The position numbers were made by a program, and so were the translations under genes. A stretch of DNA of 64,000 nucleotides from NCBI GenBank assembly GCA_009761415.1, contig QUOL01000010.1:992001-1056000 (forward strand). The letters run 5' to 3'. Shown here one piece after another: positions 24,856 to 35,613 of the stretch. Every line of letters begins with the position of its first letter. The stretch's first letter is position 1. Under the pieces are notes generated by a model. The model saw only the letters and a program-made list of their open reading frames with translations, was not told the DNA's origin and did not search any database. Source of the stretch: Sarcomyxa edulis (Eukaryota > Basidiomycota > Agaricomycetes > Agaricales > Mycenaceae).

Positions 24856-25089
24856 TCATTTTTTGTTCTTTGCTGTCGTGCTATCATGCTTTGCTGTGGA
24901 GTTGTCTGGATGAGTTGTTGTCGTTGTTCTCGCTATCATCGTACTTTGTCTTACAAATTGAACTAGTATGTACTGTTGTAAATACTTATTAGGGACTATA
25001 TGATGACGCCTTACGTTGAAGGACATATAACCGATTCCCAATAGCAGTGCGATGAGCTCGAGCATGAGGTCCTTGAGATGAGAGTTCAT
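24856..25089 (-). CDS. Possible small membrane protein downstream of RPC82
   Basis: An open frame starts 9 bp after the RPC82 stop on the same strand: MNSHLKDLMLELIALLLGIG followed by YMSFN. One hydrophobic span is present. A 42-nt intron (donor GTAAGG, CTAAT branch-like site, acceptor CAG) or a longer one could follow. The rest is Thr/Asn rich and unconvincing. It may simply be RPC82 3' untranslated sequence. Confidence 0.22.
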   Translation of the reverse strand: MNSHLKDLMLELIALLLGIGYMSFNVRRHHIVPNKYLQQYILVQFVRQSTMIARTTTTTHPDNSTAKHDSTTAKNKK

Positions 25090-25098
25090 TGTGTGCAG

Positions 25099-27321
25099 TC
25101 AATCATCATCGATTCCTAATGCACCAAGATCCCTAAGAATGAATACAGCCTCCTCCACGCGCATCTCCAGAACCGTCAGCTTCTCCTGCTTGTTCTCCCA
25201 CTCTTTCAATACATCGCGTTCCATCCGCGTCAAAAGACTCTCATCCTGACTAACATCGCTCCTCTCCCTCTTCTCGAGCACGGCTTTCACTCCCGGTTCG
25301 TCCCTTTCCGCCTGTCTCCTCGTTCCAATATTGTACAAGGTTTTGTACAGGTTACCAAGCAACACTGAATAGGCCTTTCTTAGGTCGACGTACCTAAAGT
25401 GAGAGCATGTAAGAAGGCAAGATATATAGATATATAAATGAAAGATGGCGTACCAGAGATAGAACGTTCGTGTAGGATTTCGATCAGCACTTTTCGGTAC
25501 TTCCTGGGTACTGATCAAAGAGTCGTTGGCCATCGCTGCTAAGAGTGGTCGAACCTGCTTTGCAGACATCATTGCAACTTTTGAGATCTATTGGATGTGA
25601 TCTCAATCAGATAAATGCAGAAGAAAACGCATTAACAGGTATTAACCTGTTTTTCATCCATTTTCCCCACTTCCAACAATAGCCGTAGAATCCTGATACC
25701 GCTGTCCCCATGTCTTTCTCTAGCGACTGCTTCCAAAACACGACGTCGCAACCGTCTTACCACAATCTCGAATTCGACTTGGACTTTGGAGGAATTAAAA
25801 GAAATGAAAGATGCAGCGCGTCCAGCTGGTGTCGGGTTATCCGCGCATGCTAGCATACCCAGATAGTCCTTGATGTATCCAACATTAGAGGATTTTTTGG
25901 ATTTTGTGAGGAGGCCGGAGGCAAGGTCGACGTCGTCTGGTAGTTGCGTCGAGATGTTTGCGATGGATGTTGGATCTGAGGCATACGAGTCGAGTCAGAT
26001 GTGTAATTCTAGATAGGAAAACAGAACAGCATACCTGATCTAACATCCGTGATACTCAATTGCTTAGCCTCAGTGGCTTTTAATGTTGCTCGTATAACAT
26101 GGGCAGTACACTCGTTATAACGCTCTTTGGCTGCTGTTTCGATGATCTATGCGACACAGCTGAGTCACGGGGAAGAATGCATTGGAGAATATAACCGTAC
26201 TGCGTTCCGGATATGGATATTGAATCTATCAAAGTTGATTCGAAAATGTACATCGTCCTGACGAGATGCAAACGCGTCAGAGAATCCGGGTAGACGGTGA
26301 AATCATTGACACTCACGTCTACTTCGTCCTCTTCCACTGCTTTCCGCTACAAGGGTGTAAATCCAAGGGGTCTGAGATGACAAAAAGGTAGATGTCTTAC
26401 TTTTGCTGGTCGACGACTTGCAGGCTCTTTTGCTTTGCGTTTCTAATCAAGCTAATTCGTTTACGCGGACTCTCTGCTGAAGATGCAAAGACACTCACCA
26501 TACCAACTTTCTCCGCCTCCTCCTCCTCTCGTTTTAGTCGCGCGGTAGCAACCTCCTTCGCTTCGCGTAGTTGTTTGGCAGTCGGAAATCCTGAGATTTT
26601 GGCCTTTTCTTCGCCTTCGTATTGAATGCGTTTATCCCGCGGGGATATATGTGATAGGATGGTCGATGGTTTGAGATACGATTCGGTGACTAGTTTATAC
26701 AATGCTTGCGAATAGATTTTCGAAGCTATGGACGATCCGTTAAACCAGATAAGTGTACATCAATACATCAGGATGTATAGGCAAACCTTTAGGATCGTAA
26801 ACGGATAGTTGCGAGATGATAGCTGGTGGGCGAAGCTTGCCATGATCCAGTATCAACTGAACGATCTCTCCTGCCTGGACTCAAAACGGTGGGTCAATAC
26901 GATTACACCAGTAGCTTATGATTACACGCACCGCCTTCCCGAACAACTCCTCCGCCTGCCATACAACCCGTCCAAACCTCAACCGCATAAGACATTCATC
27001 GACATTCACTTCCAACACCTCACCCTCATCTTCTGTCTGCGAATGCCATACAACATTATGTTGTACCAGAACCAGAATAGATGCGCGAACGGTGCGCGGT
27101 TTCATCCCCGTGAAGCGCACCAGCGTCGGTAGTGGAAGACGTCCGCGCGTGAGTAGGATAGATGCGACGTTCTGGAAAGAAAGATAGGAATGGGAGGGGT
27201 TAGTTAGTTGCTTTCCACACACACAGAATTGCTCTGAAGGTCTATGACATACTGCTGTAAGAGGACCGAAATGAGAATGAATAATCTGAACGCAAAGGCG
27301 AGATGTCTCCGCGTCGGCCAT
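25099..27321 (-). CDS. RPC82: RNA polymerase III subunit RPC82 (RPC3)
   Basis: Many short exons encode the C82 subunit of RNA polymerase III, part of the C82/C34/C31 heterotrimer that opens promoters of tRNA and 5S genes. The start at 27321 reads MADAETSRLCVQIIHSHFGP, the conserved first winged helix. The next exons give LPLPTLVRFTGMKPRTVRAS and ASILVLVQHNVVWH. Later exons give SLISTQEVPKSADRNPTRTF and YLWYVDLRKAY, the C-terminal winged helix and wing typical of Rpc82. A Glu/Lys-rich coiled coil ends the protein (RMERDVLKEWENKQEKLTVL). Length and domain order match the family. Confidence 0.93.
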
Positions 27322-27999
27322 GTCAAAGTTTGGTGTTCAGACCAAATTGGCCAGAAAGATGTATATCGCGATAGGTATTGGAGTGATGCGATGCGATAGC
27401 TGCTATGAAGATTCGGATCGCATGGAGGGAGGCCTGTCTGTAGAGGGCTGAGGGATTTTGAGTCAGTCAAAGATCGAAATGAGAAATTCTGCTCTGCGGC
27501 AATCGCCGTCGCCCAGGGGCCAGTTGCAGACCGATGGTTTTCAACGCAAAGTTCTAAAGTCAGTCCTCGATTTGCAGACCAAAAAAAATTGCTAATTTAT
27601 TTTGGAATGAGCAAGAAGGTGGACAATAAATACACGGTTGAAAACAGAAAAAGAATGAAGAGAAAAAAAAGGTCGTAGAAAGTGAAAGGGCATAGATTTA
27701 TTTATCGAGATCAACCATGAGTATGTTACGATTCCATTGAAAAACGAGAGGAAAAAGCCTTGCGCGGGAACACAGTTTATATGAGATGAGGGTTAAAGAA
27801 CGTGGGGTGTTGGCGTAAAGAGACCGGCTGATAGTTGAAGATTACAGAATGTATGAACTGAAAGATCGGGATAGTGGAAAAAAATCAGGATGGATGGGAT
27901 GTTGATCAATTAAATGGAAGGGGAGGAATCTGGTAAATTCAGTGACCACGGCCGTCATCGCCGGTCAAACTGTCTGAACGAACTGAGTTGTTGACGAGA
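27322..27999. other. Intergenic, RPC82 promoter and 3' region of the RRM-R3H gene
   Basis: The stretch holds the upstream region of RPC82 and the 3' untranslated region of the next minus-strand gene. A-rich runs lie at 27585 and 27640-27670. No open frame with protein features was seen. Confidence 0.6.
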
Positions 28000-29834
28000 T
28001 TAGAATTCCAGTGGTTCGTAAGTTCGAGCTTCGAGCCCACCTCTAGTTTGGCCTTCACTCGCGCCAACCCTGCTATCTCTCCTTCCGAAGCCGCCGACAC
28101 CAGGGCCGCGCGGCTGACGCACGACACCTCCAGGACTGTCGTGTCCTCCTCCTCCGTTCATGTTTCCAGATCCCATGGATGAGGGGAGACTGGGGACGGG
28201 AGGGATTGATCCGTTTGCAAACGACCCGCCGTTGGAGAACAGCGAGCTGAACCCGGTAGAGACGCGGCGAGAAGGAGAAGCAATAGTAGCGTATCCTTCT
28301 CGAATATTGCCGTTGGAAGCGCGAGAGCTGAGTCTAGGCGCCTGCGAGTGCAAAGTCTTCATGTCTGGCATGGACTTTTTGACTCGGAGGGAGCTGGGAG
28401 CGACTTGCGAAGCGGATGGCGTCAGGTAGGCAGACGGTGCCCGTGAAAGGGTGTGTGGAAGTCGTTGGGCTTGTTGTTGTTGCTATAGATTTGCAATATT
28501 TTCAACGAATGTCACATAAGCAAATTTGACAAAACAGAAAACATACCCTCTGAGGGTCAATGCGAGTCACGACGGCATACCTATCTTCACCCTCACCGAC
28601 GGAATAATGATATACACCCAATTTCTGGGCAATAAGGTGTACGACCCTTCGCTGTTTGGGGCTGAGCGTTCGGGAAAAGGCAAGCTCATCACGCATGCGG
28701 TCATCCTTGAATAACAAGATCCTGGAGTAGATCTCCAAGGTTGAGGGGTCGTTAAGATCTAATTCGTTGGATGATTTATCGGAAGAGCTAGGAGTTGTGG
28801 AAACAGGCGGTTGCGACGGAGCAGCAGGAGCAGATGCGATGGGGTGATTATATTGCGGCTGGGGCATGGCAGATATGTTAGTGTTAGGAGGGGAATATTG
28901 CTGCTGCTGCTGCTGATACGGGGATCCCGAAGAGAATGAACGCTGAGGGGTGAAAACCGAAGGCATAGCCGAGCCATAATCATCGTAGAGGGGAGTAACG
29001 CCGGTTTGCTCCTTTTCAAGCTGCATGGAACGCATGCGGCGAATGGCCTTTTCTCTCTCGATCCTTTCTTTTTCGCCTGCTTGCAAGACCTTTTTGTATT
29101 CGACGCGCAGTTTGCGGCCCTGCACGTCGAATCCGTTCAAGGCTGCGACGACAGCATCTGCGTCTACAGACTGACGGAAATTGGCGAAAGCCAACCCACG
29201 GAAAGAGCCCTGTTGGTCGAGATGGTAGTTGAAGGCGTAGGGAGTGGGGATAGACAATGATGCCTGATGGGAGAAAAAAAGGTTAGGGTTGGTACACAAA
29301 TCGAGAGCGAAAGATGGACACACAATGATATCAAGGAGAGTTTCGCGTTTGACGTTGAAGGGGATATTTTTGATAACGATAGCGGTAGGGATAACATCGT
29401 CGTCTGTGTTTTGGCTGGGTGTGGAGGGAGCCATAGCCGGGGGATTAAGGTGACTCATAGGGGGAGAACCGCCAGCGGAAGAAAAGTCCGAGTTGTTTTG
29501 GGGAGACAGAGAACGACTGTCGGAAGCATTATCAAGCCATTGCTGATCAGAGTACTGTAGATTAGTTAAGAGGTAGTCGCACATCGGAAAAGATCAAGAG
29601 ATAGTGACACACAGTAGGCAAACCGCTGCGGAGAGGTTTATTCTTAAGGGGGGACTGATTCATGGCGAGAGGACTATACTGAGACTGAGCTGGAATACCA
29701 GAAGAGGTAGCGAAATGGTACTGGGATCTGCCATTATTGCCGCCTTCGTAATCGTAAGTGTCGTGAAGACGTTGCTGCGAGGGCCTGGACGAGAGAGACA
29801 GCGAAGAAAGATCCGGAGAAGGTGAACTTGTCAT
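28000..29834 (-). CDS. cip2: RRM and R3H domain RNA-binding protein (Cip/Pin4-like)
   Basis: Four or five exons encode a post-transcriptional regulator of the fungal Cip1/Cip2 and Pin4 type. The N-terminus is Ser rich. The RRM reads TAIVIKNIPFNVKRETLLDI (RNP2) and, after an intron, GSFRGLAFANFRQSVDADAV (RNP1). A basic linker follows (EYKKVLQAGEKERIEREKAI), then a Gln/Pro-rich segment containing a CAG/CTG-type run coding polyglutamine at about 28905. The R3H-like domain is RRVVHLIAQKLGVYHYSVG plus DRYAVVTRIDPQR. The C-terminal exon is disordered and ends TYEPLEF. It is expected to bind mRNAs in the cytoplasm; the named ortholog is by memory of the domain order. Confidence 0.85.
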
Positions 29835-30193
29835 TATGTCCTAGCGTCGACGCACTTTTGTCCTGATATATGTTATAACCGCTCGTGAAGGAGTAAAAGA
29901 GAAAGTGGGCAGAAAAATGCAGACAAGAAGGACGTTTCTGCGGTAAAATTCAATCAAAATCCTTGGTGAGACGCTTTGTCCGCCCCAGGCTTACGGGCAC
30001 GGGGGACAGCCACACCGGGTGCCACTTCAAGTGCTTCAAGTTCAAGTTGGGTACAACGATAGATACAGGACTACAGGGCTAGCTACAAGAATACAAGACT
30101 ACAAGGCTACTAGTAGCTTCCAAAACATGGCAAACATGGTTGCCAGCCTTCCATTTGCGAAGTTTCATCGAATGGAGGCTGGGTTCTAGCGCG
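29835..30193. other. Intergenic, RRM-R3H upstream region and CPD1 3' region
   Basis: About 360 bp. It contains a loosely repeated ctacaagactacaagg-like motif at 30065-30110 and short direct repeats (cttcaagt) at 30030-30045. Nothing coding was seen. Confidence 0.6.
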
Positions 30194-30811
30194 CTAGTAG
30201 TGATGGAGGACCCCCTTCTCCAAGACTTCCCACTCAGCAACTGACCCTGTGCAATCGACGAGCCATATCTCTGCTCCATCGAAACCTGACATGGGACGGG
30301 GGCAGTTCAAGACAACCTCCGTACTGCCTTGCATGATCCTGCCAGTCTCTAGCAGTTCTCGGGCAAACCAGTGTCTCTCCCCTCTGACACTTTCATCCAT
30401 GTAAAACAACGACATGTGTGGAAATCGACGGCTTTGGGGTTCGATGCCCTTGACATCCTTGAGATGTGTCAGGATAACATGGTGCAAGCGCATCAATCCA
30501 TCTGTTTTCGAAACGGTGATGGACGTTGAACCGAGGTAATTGTCCCCGACTCGAAATGACTCGAAATGTACGGGGACCATTGATGCAGTGTTGGGAAGTA
30601 ATGAGCTGAGAGACATTGAGTGCGGAGGAACAGACGGGAAAGTCGCGAGTGTGATGTGTGGATATAGTTTCGGGAATGACCTGGGTGAATGAGTTCCAGG
30701 GCCATAGAATGACGGCCGGAAAGCCATCAGATTCTCCAATGCATGACGCTGCGGTGGAGGAGGTACAAGCCACAGCGCATATCCTGGAAAGAATGGAGTT
30801 AATACAGCCAT
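30194..30811 (-). CDS. CPD1: 2',3'-cyclic-nucleotide 3'-phosphodiesterase (CPDase)
   Basis: Single exon of 205 codons for a 2H-superfamily phosphoesterase that hydrolyses ADP-ribose 1'',2''-cyclic phosphate made after tRNA splicing. The start MAVLTPFFPGYALWLVPPPP matches the family beginning (LWLVP). Both catalytic HxT/S motifs are present: YPHITLATFPS near residue 50 and FPHMSLFYMD near residue 140. A Met 26 codons upstream is in frame, but the intervening sequence has no family resemblance, so I chose 30811. Confidence 0.9.
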   Translation of the reverse strand: MAVLTPFFPGYALWLVPPPPQRHALENLMAFRPSFYGPGTHSPRSFPKLYPHITLATFPSVPPHSMSLSSLLPNTASMVPVHFESFRVGDNYLGSTSITVSKTDGLMRLHHVILTHLKDVKGIEPQSRRFPHMSLFYMDESVRGERHWFARELLETGRIMQGSTEVVLNCPRPMSGFDGAEIWLVDCTGSVAEWEVLEKGVLHHY

Positions 30812-31896
30812 TTTGTCGAACAAGGGTTGTCTCACCCATTTTGAGGATAAGTATTTGTGGTAGATGGTTCTTGTAGTATGCTGGAACACTGCACAGAGTA
30901 GAAGTAAGAATTAGAGTCGTTACCTCATCAACCTGTATAATCTTATCGCGCGCTCGCCCTCCAACTTGAAGTCATGAAAGTTTACCTATCTCAAAGAAAC
31001 CCTCGGTGCCAATTAGTAACTTTGATTCGTTCTGCCTTCGAAAAGCACACCTGCAAATTGACTTCGAGGTCGACAATGAATGACCGGATGACTAGTACTG
31101 CAGTCGAGAGCGATGCGGGATCCGGCCACTGGCGGTGACTGGTATGAGGGGGCAGGGATCATGAACAGCGCCACGCATCACGTGATGGTCCTCAAGTTGT
31201 CCAACTCGAGCAGCTTGACTCTTGAGACCTTGTCTGCAACTCAAACGTTTGAACAACGAACCCTTCGGGCTTCCGGGCTTTTGTTCAAGGGCTATGTAAG
31301 TCACTGCATCTTGGGTCAGTGATAAGCTTGCTTGGCTTTACACTGGTACGAGCATCTTGCAGCCAGGGCGATCAAGCCTGCATATCTCATCGTGATAAGT
31401 CCTGTTTGATTTGATTCTGATAACGAGGATCCGGAGTATGTCCGAGTAGTCGTTATCCTGTCATTATGTGTCAGTTAAGATGTTGCTTTTGGCATGCTCA
31501 ATTACTTTATCTTGCTATATGAAAGTTAGGTGTCGAGGCGTCGTACAGAGGAAACTCACCACTACAGGCGCACATCCACTGACAAAGTTCCATAGTCGCC
31601 GAGCTACTGAGCTTAGAGGTGCAGCTACTAAGTAGTAGGAGGTAAGCCCGACCAAAGTAAAAGTTGTAGACGCGCTCGGCGCTCGCTACGCGTTCTGTCA
31701 CCGTGACCTTGCCGGGCGGCCACAAGCGGCTTAGAAAGTCGCAAAATCGAACATCCATGATAGCGATCGGTGCCACTCCTCCATGACTCCCAGGACGCCT
31801 CTCTCTCTCAACCATACCACTCACCCTTCGCACACCGCCGGATCCTTGCCTCTCCTGTATACATTAGACTGAAGCTCGAAGACACTTCCGCGCGCC
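30812..31896. other. 1.1 kb intergenic, no gene seen
   Basis: Divergent region between CPD1 and the repeat-protein gene. Open frames at 31092-31322 and 31507-31833 lie on both strands, overlap, and have no domain or splice logic. The last 150 bp should carry the promoter of the gene starting at 31897. Confidence 0.55.
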
Positions 31897-33909
31897 ATGC
31901 TTCTCGTTCTCATCTACATAGTAGCACTGGCGGTCTTCCCGCTCACCTTCTATCCCCCAGATGTCCTCCAAATCTCGATGCGACCACTCCTTGGACAATC
32001 CGCGGCCGAGGAATGGTGGCGCTTCTCTATAGACCCTGGGATCCCTCGAGGTCTACCTGGCAGACCTCGGTATAAATCGAGTACTGGTGCTGGTCGTGGA
32101 TTGACTGGCGTGGATTTTGGTCATGAAGGCATGTCAAGCAAATATATATTTGCTTTTTAATCGCTCTTGGGTTTGTCTTGCTGACTTGCTATTTCTATCT
32201 TACAGAACCCTACAACATGAGCACGTCCCCCGTGCCACTCGTGGATGAGACAACTAGTAAGCTATGGGCTTGTTTCTGGATCTTGGAATATACTTACATC
32301 TTGTCATTGCTTTTTTTCAGTAGCTGCGCTTGCCGATGCAGTAGCCATGCACATGGGGTTCATCTTGCTTGCCTCACTCTTCATCCTTGCTGCCCAGATC
32401 AGATCCTTTTCAAGCAAAGAGGTCACGGTGCCTGCTGTTGACAGTCGTTCGTCGGGTTTGGAGTCTAAACAGGAGGAGCCAGTGGCATCACAATGCCCAC
32501 ATACCCGGACCGATCAAGACTCAGAGCGGCTTGTGCCCGTGGATGTTCACGCGCCGAACGATGTAGTTGTCCGTGAACAGATGCCTCCACTGGAGGAAAC
32601 GCTTCCTGCAGGGTCTTCTGCGCTTGTCCTGAATAAGGAGGGATCTGAATTCAAGAATCTTCCCTCGAGAGCGCGCTTTTGGATTGATCAAGCTTCGAAG
32701 GCAGCAGCGTTGAACTGCAACGACGTGTCTGCTCCGTGCGACGAGGTGCTTGCTGTAGATACGGTCGACTGTCCTGGTCTAGATTTTGGTGTGGTCGAAC
32801 TCGAGCATACGACATCTTCCCCCAGTGTTGATCAAGACCCACAAGTGCTGGACGGCGTGGTTGCTTCCAGACAGACGCCTTCGCCCAACAAACTACTCGG
32901 AGTTCGTTCTGCTATCAAGAAGGAGGAGGGTGCTGAACCTAGGTATGCACTGTCAAGGAGGCTATCGAACGATCAAGACCCACGGACGGTGGACGACGGG
33001 CCTAACTCTGACCAGACACCTCCACGTGACGAAGTGCTCGCTGTGGAAACAATCCAGCTGCCCAGAAGAACCGATCCGGACTCGGGGGGAGATGAAGTCG
33101 TGCGCTCATCGTCACTGGCACGGGCACGGGCACGGGCGCGATCCCAGGCTCCTCCGAGCGGACCACAAGCGCTGGGCGAACAGACCGTGACTCTCCTTGA
33201 CCAGACTGTGATTCCCCGGGCCTGGCTTACTGTAAACGAAGTCAAGCCCCGTTCTTCTGATTCAGGCCCGGAACGGGAAGAGCCAGCTACGGTGTCAGTG
33301 ACGCGATCTTCAATCAGTCAAGGTGCACGAGCGCCGGACCTTGATCGTACGCCGCGGCCTGCAATCAACGACAACGATAACGAAGTGATTCCGAGTCCTA
33401 AGGATAAAGCTTCGAGCTCAGACTTTGACGATCAGGACCGAGCTGGAGCTAAAGTTGACTGTTCATCTGAGTCGTCGGTGGTACGACTCGGATCTCCATC
33501 CATCCGTCAAGAACCACAAACTCAGCAAATGGATCATGTATCTGACCTCCAAGTCCCTGGCTTAGACTCAGACTTACAGTTACTGCAATCCGAGTCTTTC
33601 AACGCGAGTGATACCACACATAACAAGAGTGATTTTCTGGTACCTCTCCAGATGCACGCCAGCGTCAGGACGTGCTATCAGATTCTGTCCAACTCTTTTT
33701 CCGCTTCCACTATCCCATCATCTGACAACCGCACCACCGCTCGTTTCCACCTCTCGCATTCGAAATCATATCCTGTCCTCGCCGCCCCGAGGAAGTCCAA
33801 GAGGCATCGTCAGGTTCTCTCTCTGGGCTCTTTGGAGCAGGATGGGAATCGGACAAGGGATGTGGTCGAACTCGAAGGTGATAGTTACGATAACCCCATT
33901 CATGTTTGA
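31897..33909 (+). CDS. Membrane-anchored disordered repeat protein, function unknown
   Basis: Three exons: 31897-32128, 32206-32256 and 32321-33909. The first intron begins with GC (AAG|GCATGT) and has a CTGAC branch-like site; the second is GT-AG. The start MLLVLIYIVALAVFPLTFY is a signal or anchor helix, and a second hydrophobic span (GFILLASLFILAAQ) follows at the start of exon 3. About 480 residues of acidic, Pro/Ser-rich, probably disordered sequence follow. It contains degenerate repeats built around DQDP (32830 and 32971, 141 bp apart) with EVLAV elements. A Leu/Arg/Lys-rich C-terminal part (LAAPRKSKRHRQVLSLGSLE) ends the protein. No known family recognised. The gene at 57965 has the same general layout. 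Confidence 0.72.
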
Positions 33910-34199
33910 TCGTCAAGATCCTGTTTGGGATGACCTCTATGCTTATATGCCTATATGAAACCTCATTCCTTTCCTTTCTTCTTTTTGTTCTGTAACGACG
34001 ACGATGTAGAGAGCTATCTCTCCACGTATACGCCCCTTATGTTCTCCCTTCATTTCACACCTTATGTTGCTGCTACTTCTCTTGGAATGACTATACACCT
34101 CGTTTTGTATCTCATCACACGTTGTCAATAAGTGTTCGATGTCCTATTCGCACGTCCAGAAAAAAGAAAGTTGTATACCGTGACGGGTACTGCCGGAAG

Positions 34200-34215
34200 A
34201 GTAGTAGTAGTAGTA
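34200..34215. repeat. (AGT)n microsatellite
   Basis: Five tandem AGT/GTA units directly before the palindrome at 34227. Confidence 0.85.
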
Positions 34216-34226
34216 ATGCCGACTAC

Positions 34227-34262
34227 GATCATTCACTAGTACTAGACTACTAGTGAATGATC
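34227..34262. repeat. Perfect inverted repeat, 15-bp arms
   Basis: The left arm gatcattcactagta is the exact reverse complement of the right arm tactagtgaatgatc, with a 6-nt loop (ctagac). The transcript would form a strong hairpin. It sits in the shared 3' region of two converging genes and could take part in 3' end formation, or be a remnant of a miniature inverted-repeat element. Confidence 0.9.
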
Positions 34263-34301
34263 TGGAAAGCCACTGTACAATGTAGCTAGCCATTCGTAAT
34301 G

Positions 34302-34320
34302 CCACCACCACCACCACCAC
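34302..34320. repeat. (CCA)n microsatellite
   Basis: Six CCA units just before the stop codon of the minus-strand orphan gene. Confidence 0.85.
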
Positions 34321-34327
34321 TGAGCGC

Positions 34328-34837
34328 TTAGCACCGACCTGCACTGATATTGACACCCATAGCCACAGGTTCCAAAGGTTTGAGCACCGTCTCCACGTTG
34401 AACGTCAGAGGGATGCTTCCGGAATGATCCCATGGTCCGCGCGTGATCGGGGAGGAGTAGGATGAGGAGAATGAGAATGGGGAGTGACGGGAGGAGGGAG
34501 AGAATGAGGTTGACCGGGAGATGGAGGGAGGAGGGAAAGAGGCGGATTCAGAGGAGGAGGAAGTGGTCGAGGAAGAAGAGGCGGAAGAGGTGGAGGAAGA
34601 GGCGGAGGTAGGCGATGGGGTTGGGTAGGCGGGTATCACCACAGACAACATGGGAATTACTTCCTCTATCTGCGGAGGTGAACGTCGTTGACGCGTTTGG
34701 GTAGGGGCGCGTGCGACGAAGGAGGGTTCGTGGAAGGTAGGTCGGGGGACGGAGGGGAGGGTGTGTTTGAGGAAATTTCGGGGTGGGGTGGGACCTGGGA
34801 TCAGGCGAAGGGCTGTGGGTGGTGCTCGGCGAGTCAT
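34328..34837 (-). CDS. Ser/Pro-rich orphan protein
   Basis: Single open frame of 169 codons. Start chosen at the second Met (MTRRAPPTALRLIPGP); a Met ten codons earlier is possible. The middle is a long Ser/Thr run (34500-34600) that is almost certainly disordered. The flanks are less simple: IEEVIPMLSVVIPAYPTP before it, and PITRGPWDHSGSIPLTFNVE plus TVLKPLEPVAMG at the C-terminus, which look like real protein. I do not recognise a family. Low complexity on purine-rich DNA could also produce such a frame by chance, but the ordered ends argue for a gene. Confidence 0.55.
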   Translation of the reverse strand: MTRRAPPTALRLIPGPTPPRNFLKHTLPSVPRPTFHEPSFVARAPTQTRQRRSPPQIEEVIPMLSVVIPAYPTPSPTSASSSTSSASSSSTTSSSSESASFPPPSISRSTSFSPSSRHSPFSFSSSYSSPITRGPWDHSGSIPLTFNVETVLKPLEPVAMGVNISAGRC

Positions 34838-35613
34838 GGTTGTCTTCTTTCGGTTGGAAAGGAACAAAGAACGAAGTTATGAAAATGGGTCTTCGACTAG
34901 CGTAGACGAGAGAATGAACGACTGTAATTGCAAGTAATATTGATGGGTCAGTCTGAATTCAGGGATATGATATGGATGGTATGAAGAGAAGGAACGTACA
35001 TTTCTGTCAAAGATAAGAACGAATGCAAAAGCAACCTGTGCTTTCAAAGTGGAAAGATCGATATGAGTATCTGATCTGGGTGGCTCGGTAGCTCAACGAA
35101 CGTCGAAAAGGTCGCTGGATAGTGGGGGGTACTTGAAACTAGTTCTTCTTGGGGTGTATCCCAATTTCTAGCAGTCCACGAGCGGCCGATGCGCAGTCAG
35201 ATACTTATGGTATACTTCCAAGAGGCTAGCCTGGGTTCGAAAATCGAAAATCGAAAAATTGTGCGCATCTCGTCGTCGTCATGGTGTGGTCGCTTGGAGG
35301 TTTCCATTCAGGTAAGCACGATGAGCTCGACAGGAGCTATGCTAACAGCTTCTCGTGCGCGACTGCATGATAATAAGTAAAACTTGTAAGACAAAATCCG
35401 TGCGTTGAATATACATGGAATGGAGGATATATGTATGGGGAGAGAGGTTTAAGTACAAGCTTGAAGCTCGAAGCGAGGGAAGAGTGATGAGATGTGATTA
35501 TAGATTTAGACTACTACCCATCAACCACATTCTTTTTGCCTCTCGTATGGAAGTATGTCCGTACAGACCAAATCATGCTCGAGAAATAGAGAGAGAGACG
35601 GACGGTCCACTGT
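34838..35613. other. Intergenic, 776 bp
   Basis: Upstream region of the Ser-rich orphan and 3' region of UBC11. A short tandem aaaatcgaaaatcgaaaaat lies at about 35239-35258. Open frames at 35189-35380 and 35415-35636 (+) have no protein features. Confidence 0.55.

Larger units (their letters stand above)
33910..34327. other. Convergent intergenic region with palindrome and simple repeats
   Basis: 3' regions of two converging genes. It contains a GTA run, a perfect 36-bp inverted repeat and a CCA run within 120 bp, listed separately. No coding sequence seen. Confidence 0.7.

Noticed and set aside
28900..28925. CTG-type trinucleotide run as an independent repeat element
   Set aside because: It codes a short polyglutamine run within the RRM-R3H protein.
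31507..31833. 108-codon minus-strand ORF
   Set aside because: No recognisable protein features, overlaps the likely promoter of the gene at 31897.
32651..33245. Minus-strand and other-frame ORFs inside the repeat-protein gene
   Set aside because: Shadows of a repetitive coding region; they lack continuity across the introns.
35083..35160. tRNA-like sequence (ctcggtagctcaacg)
   Set aside because: The D-arm-like string is not followed by an anticodon arm or a T-arm with GTTCGA at the right distance.
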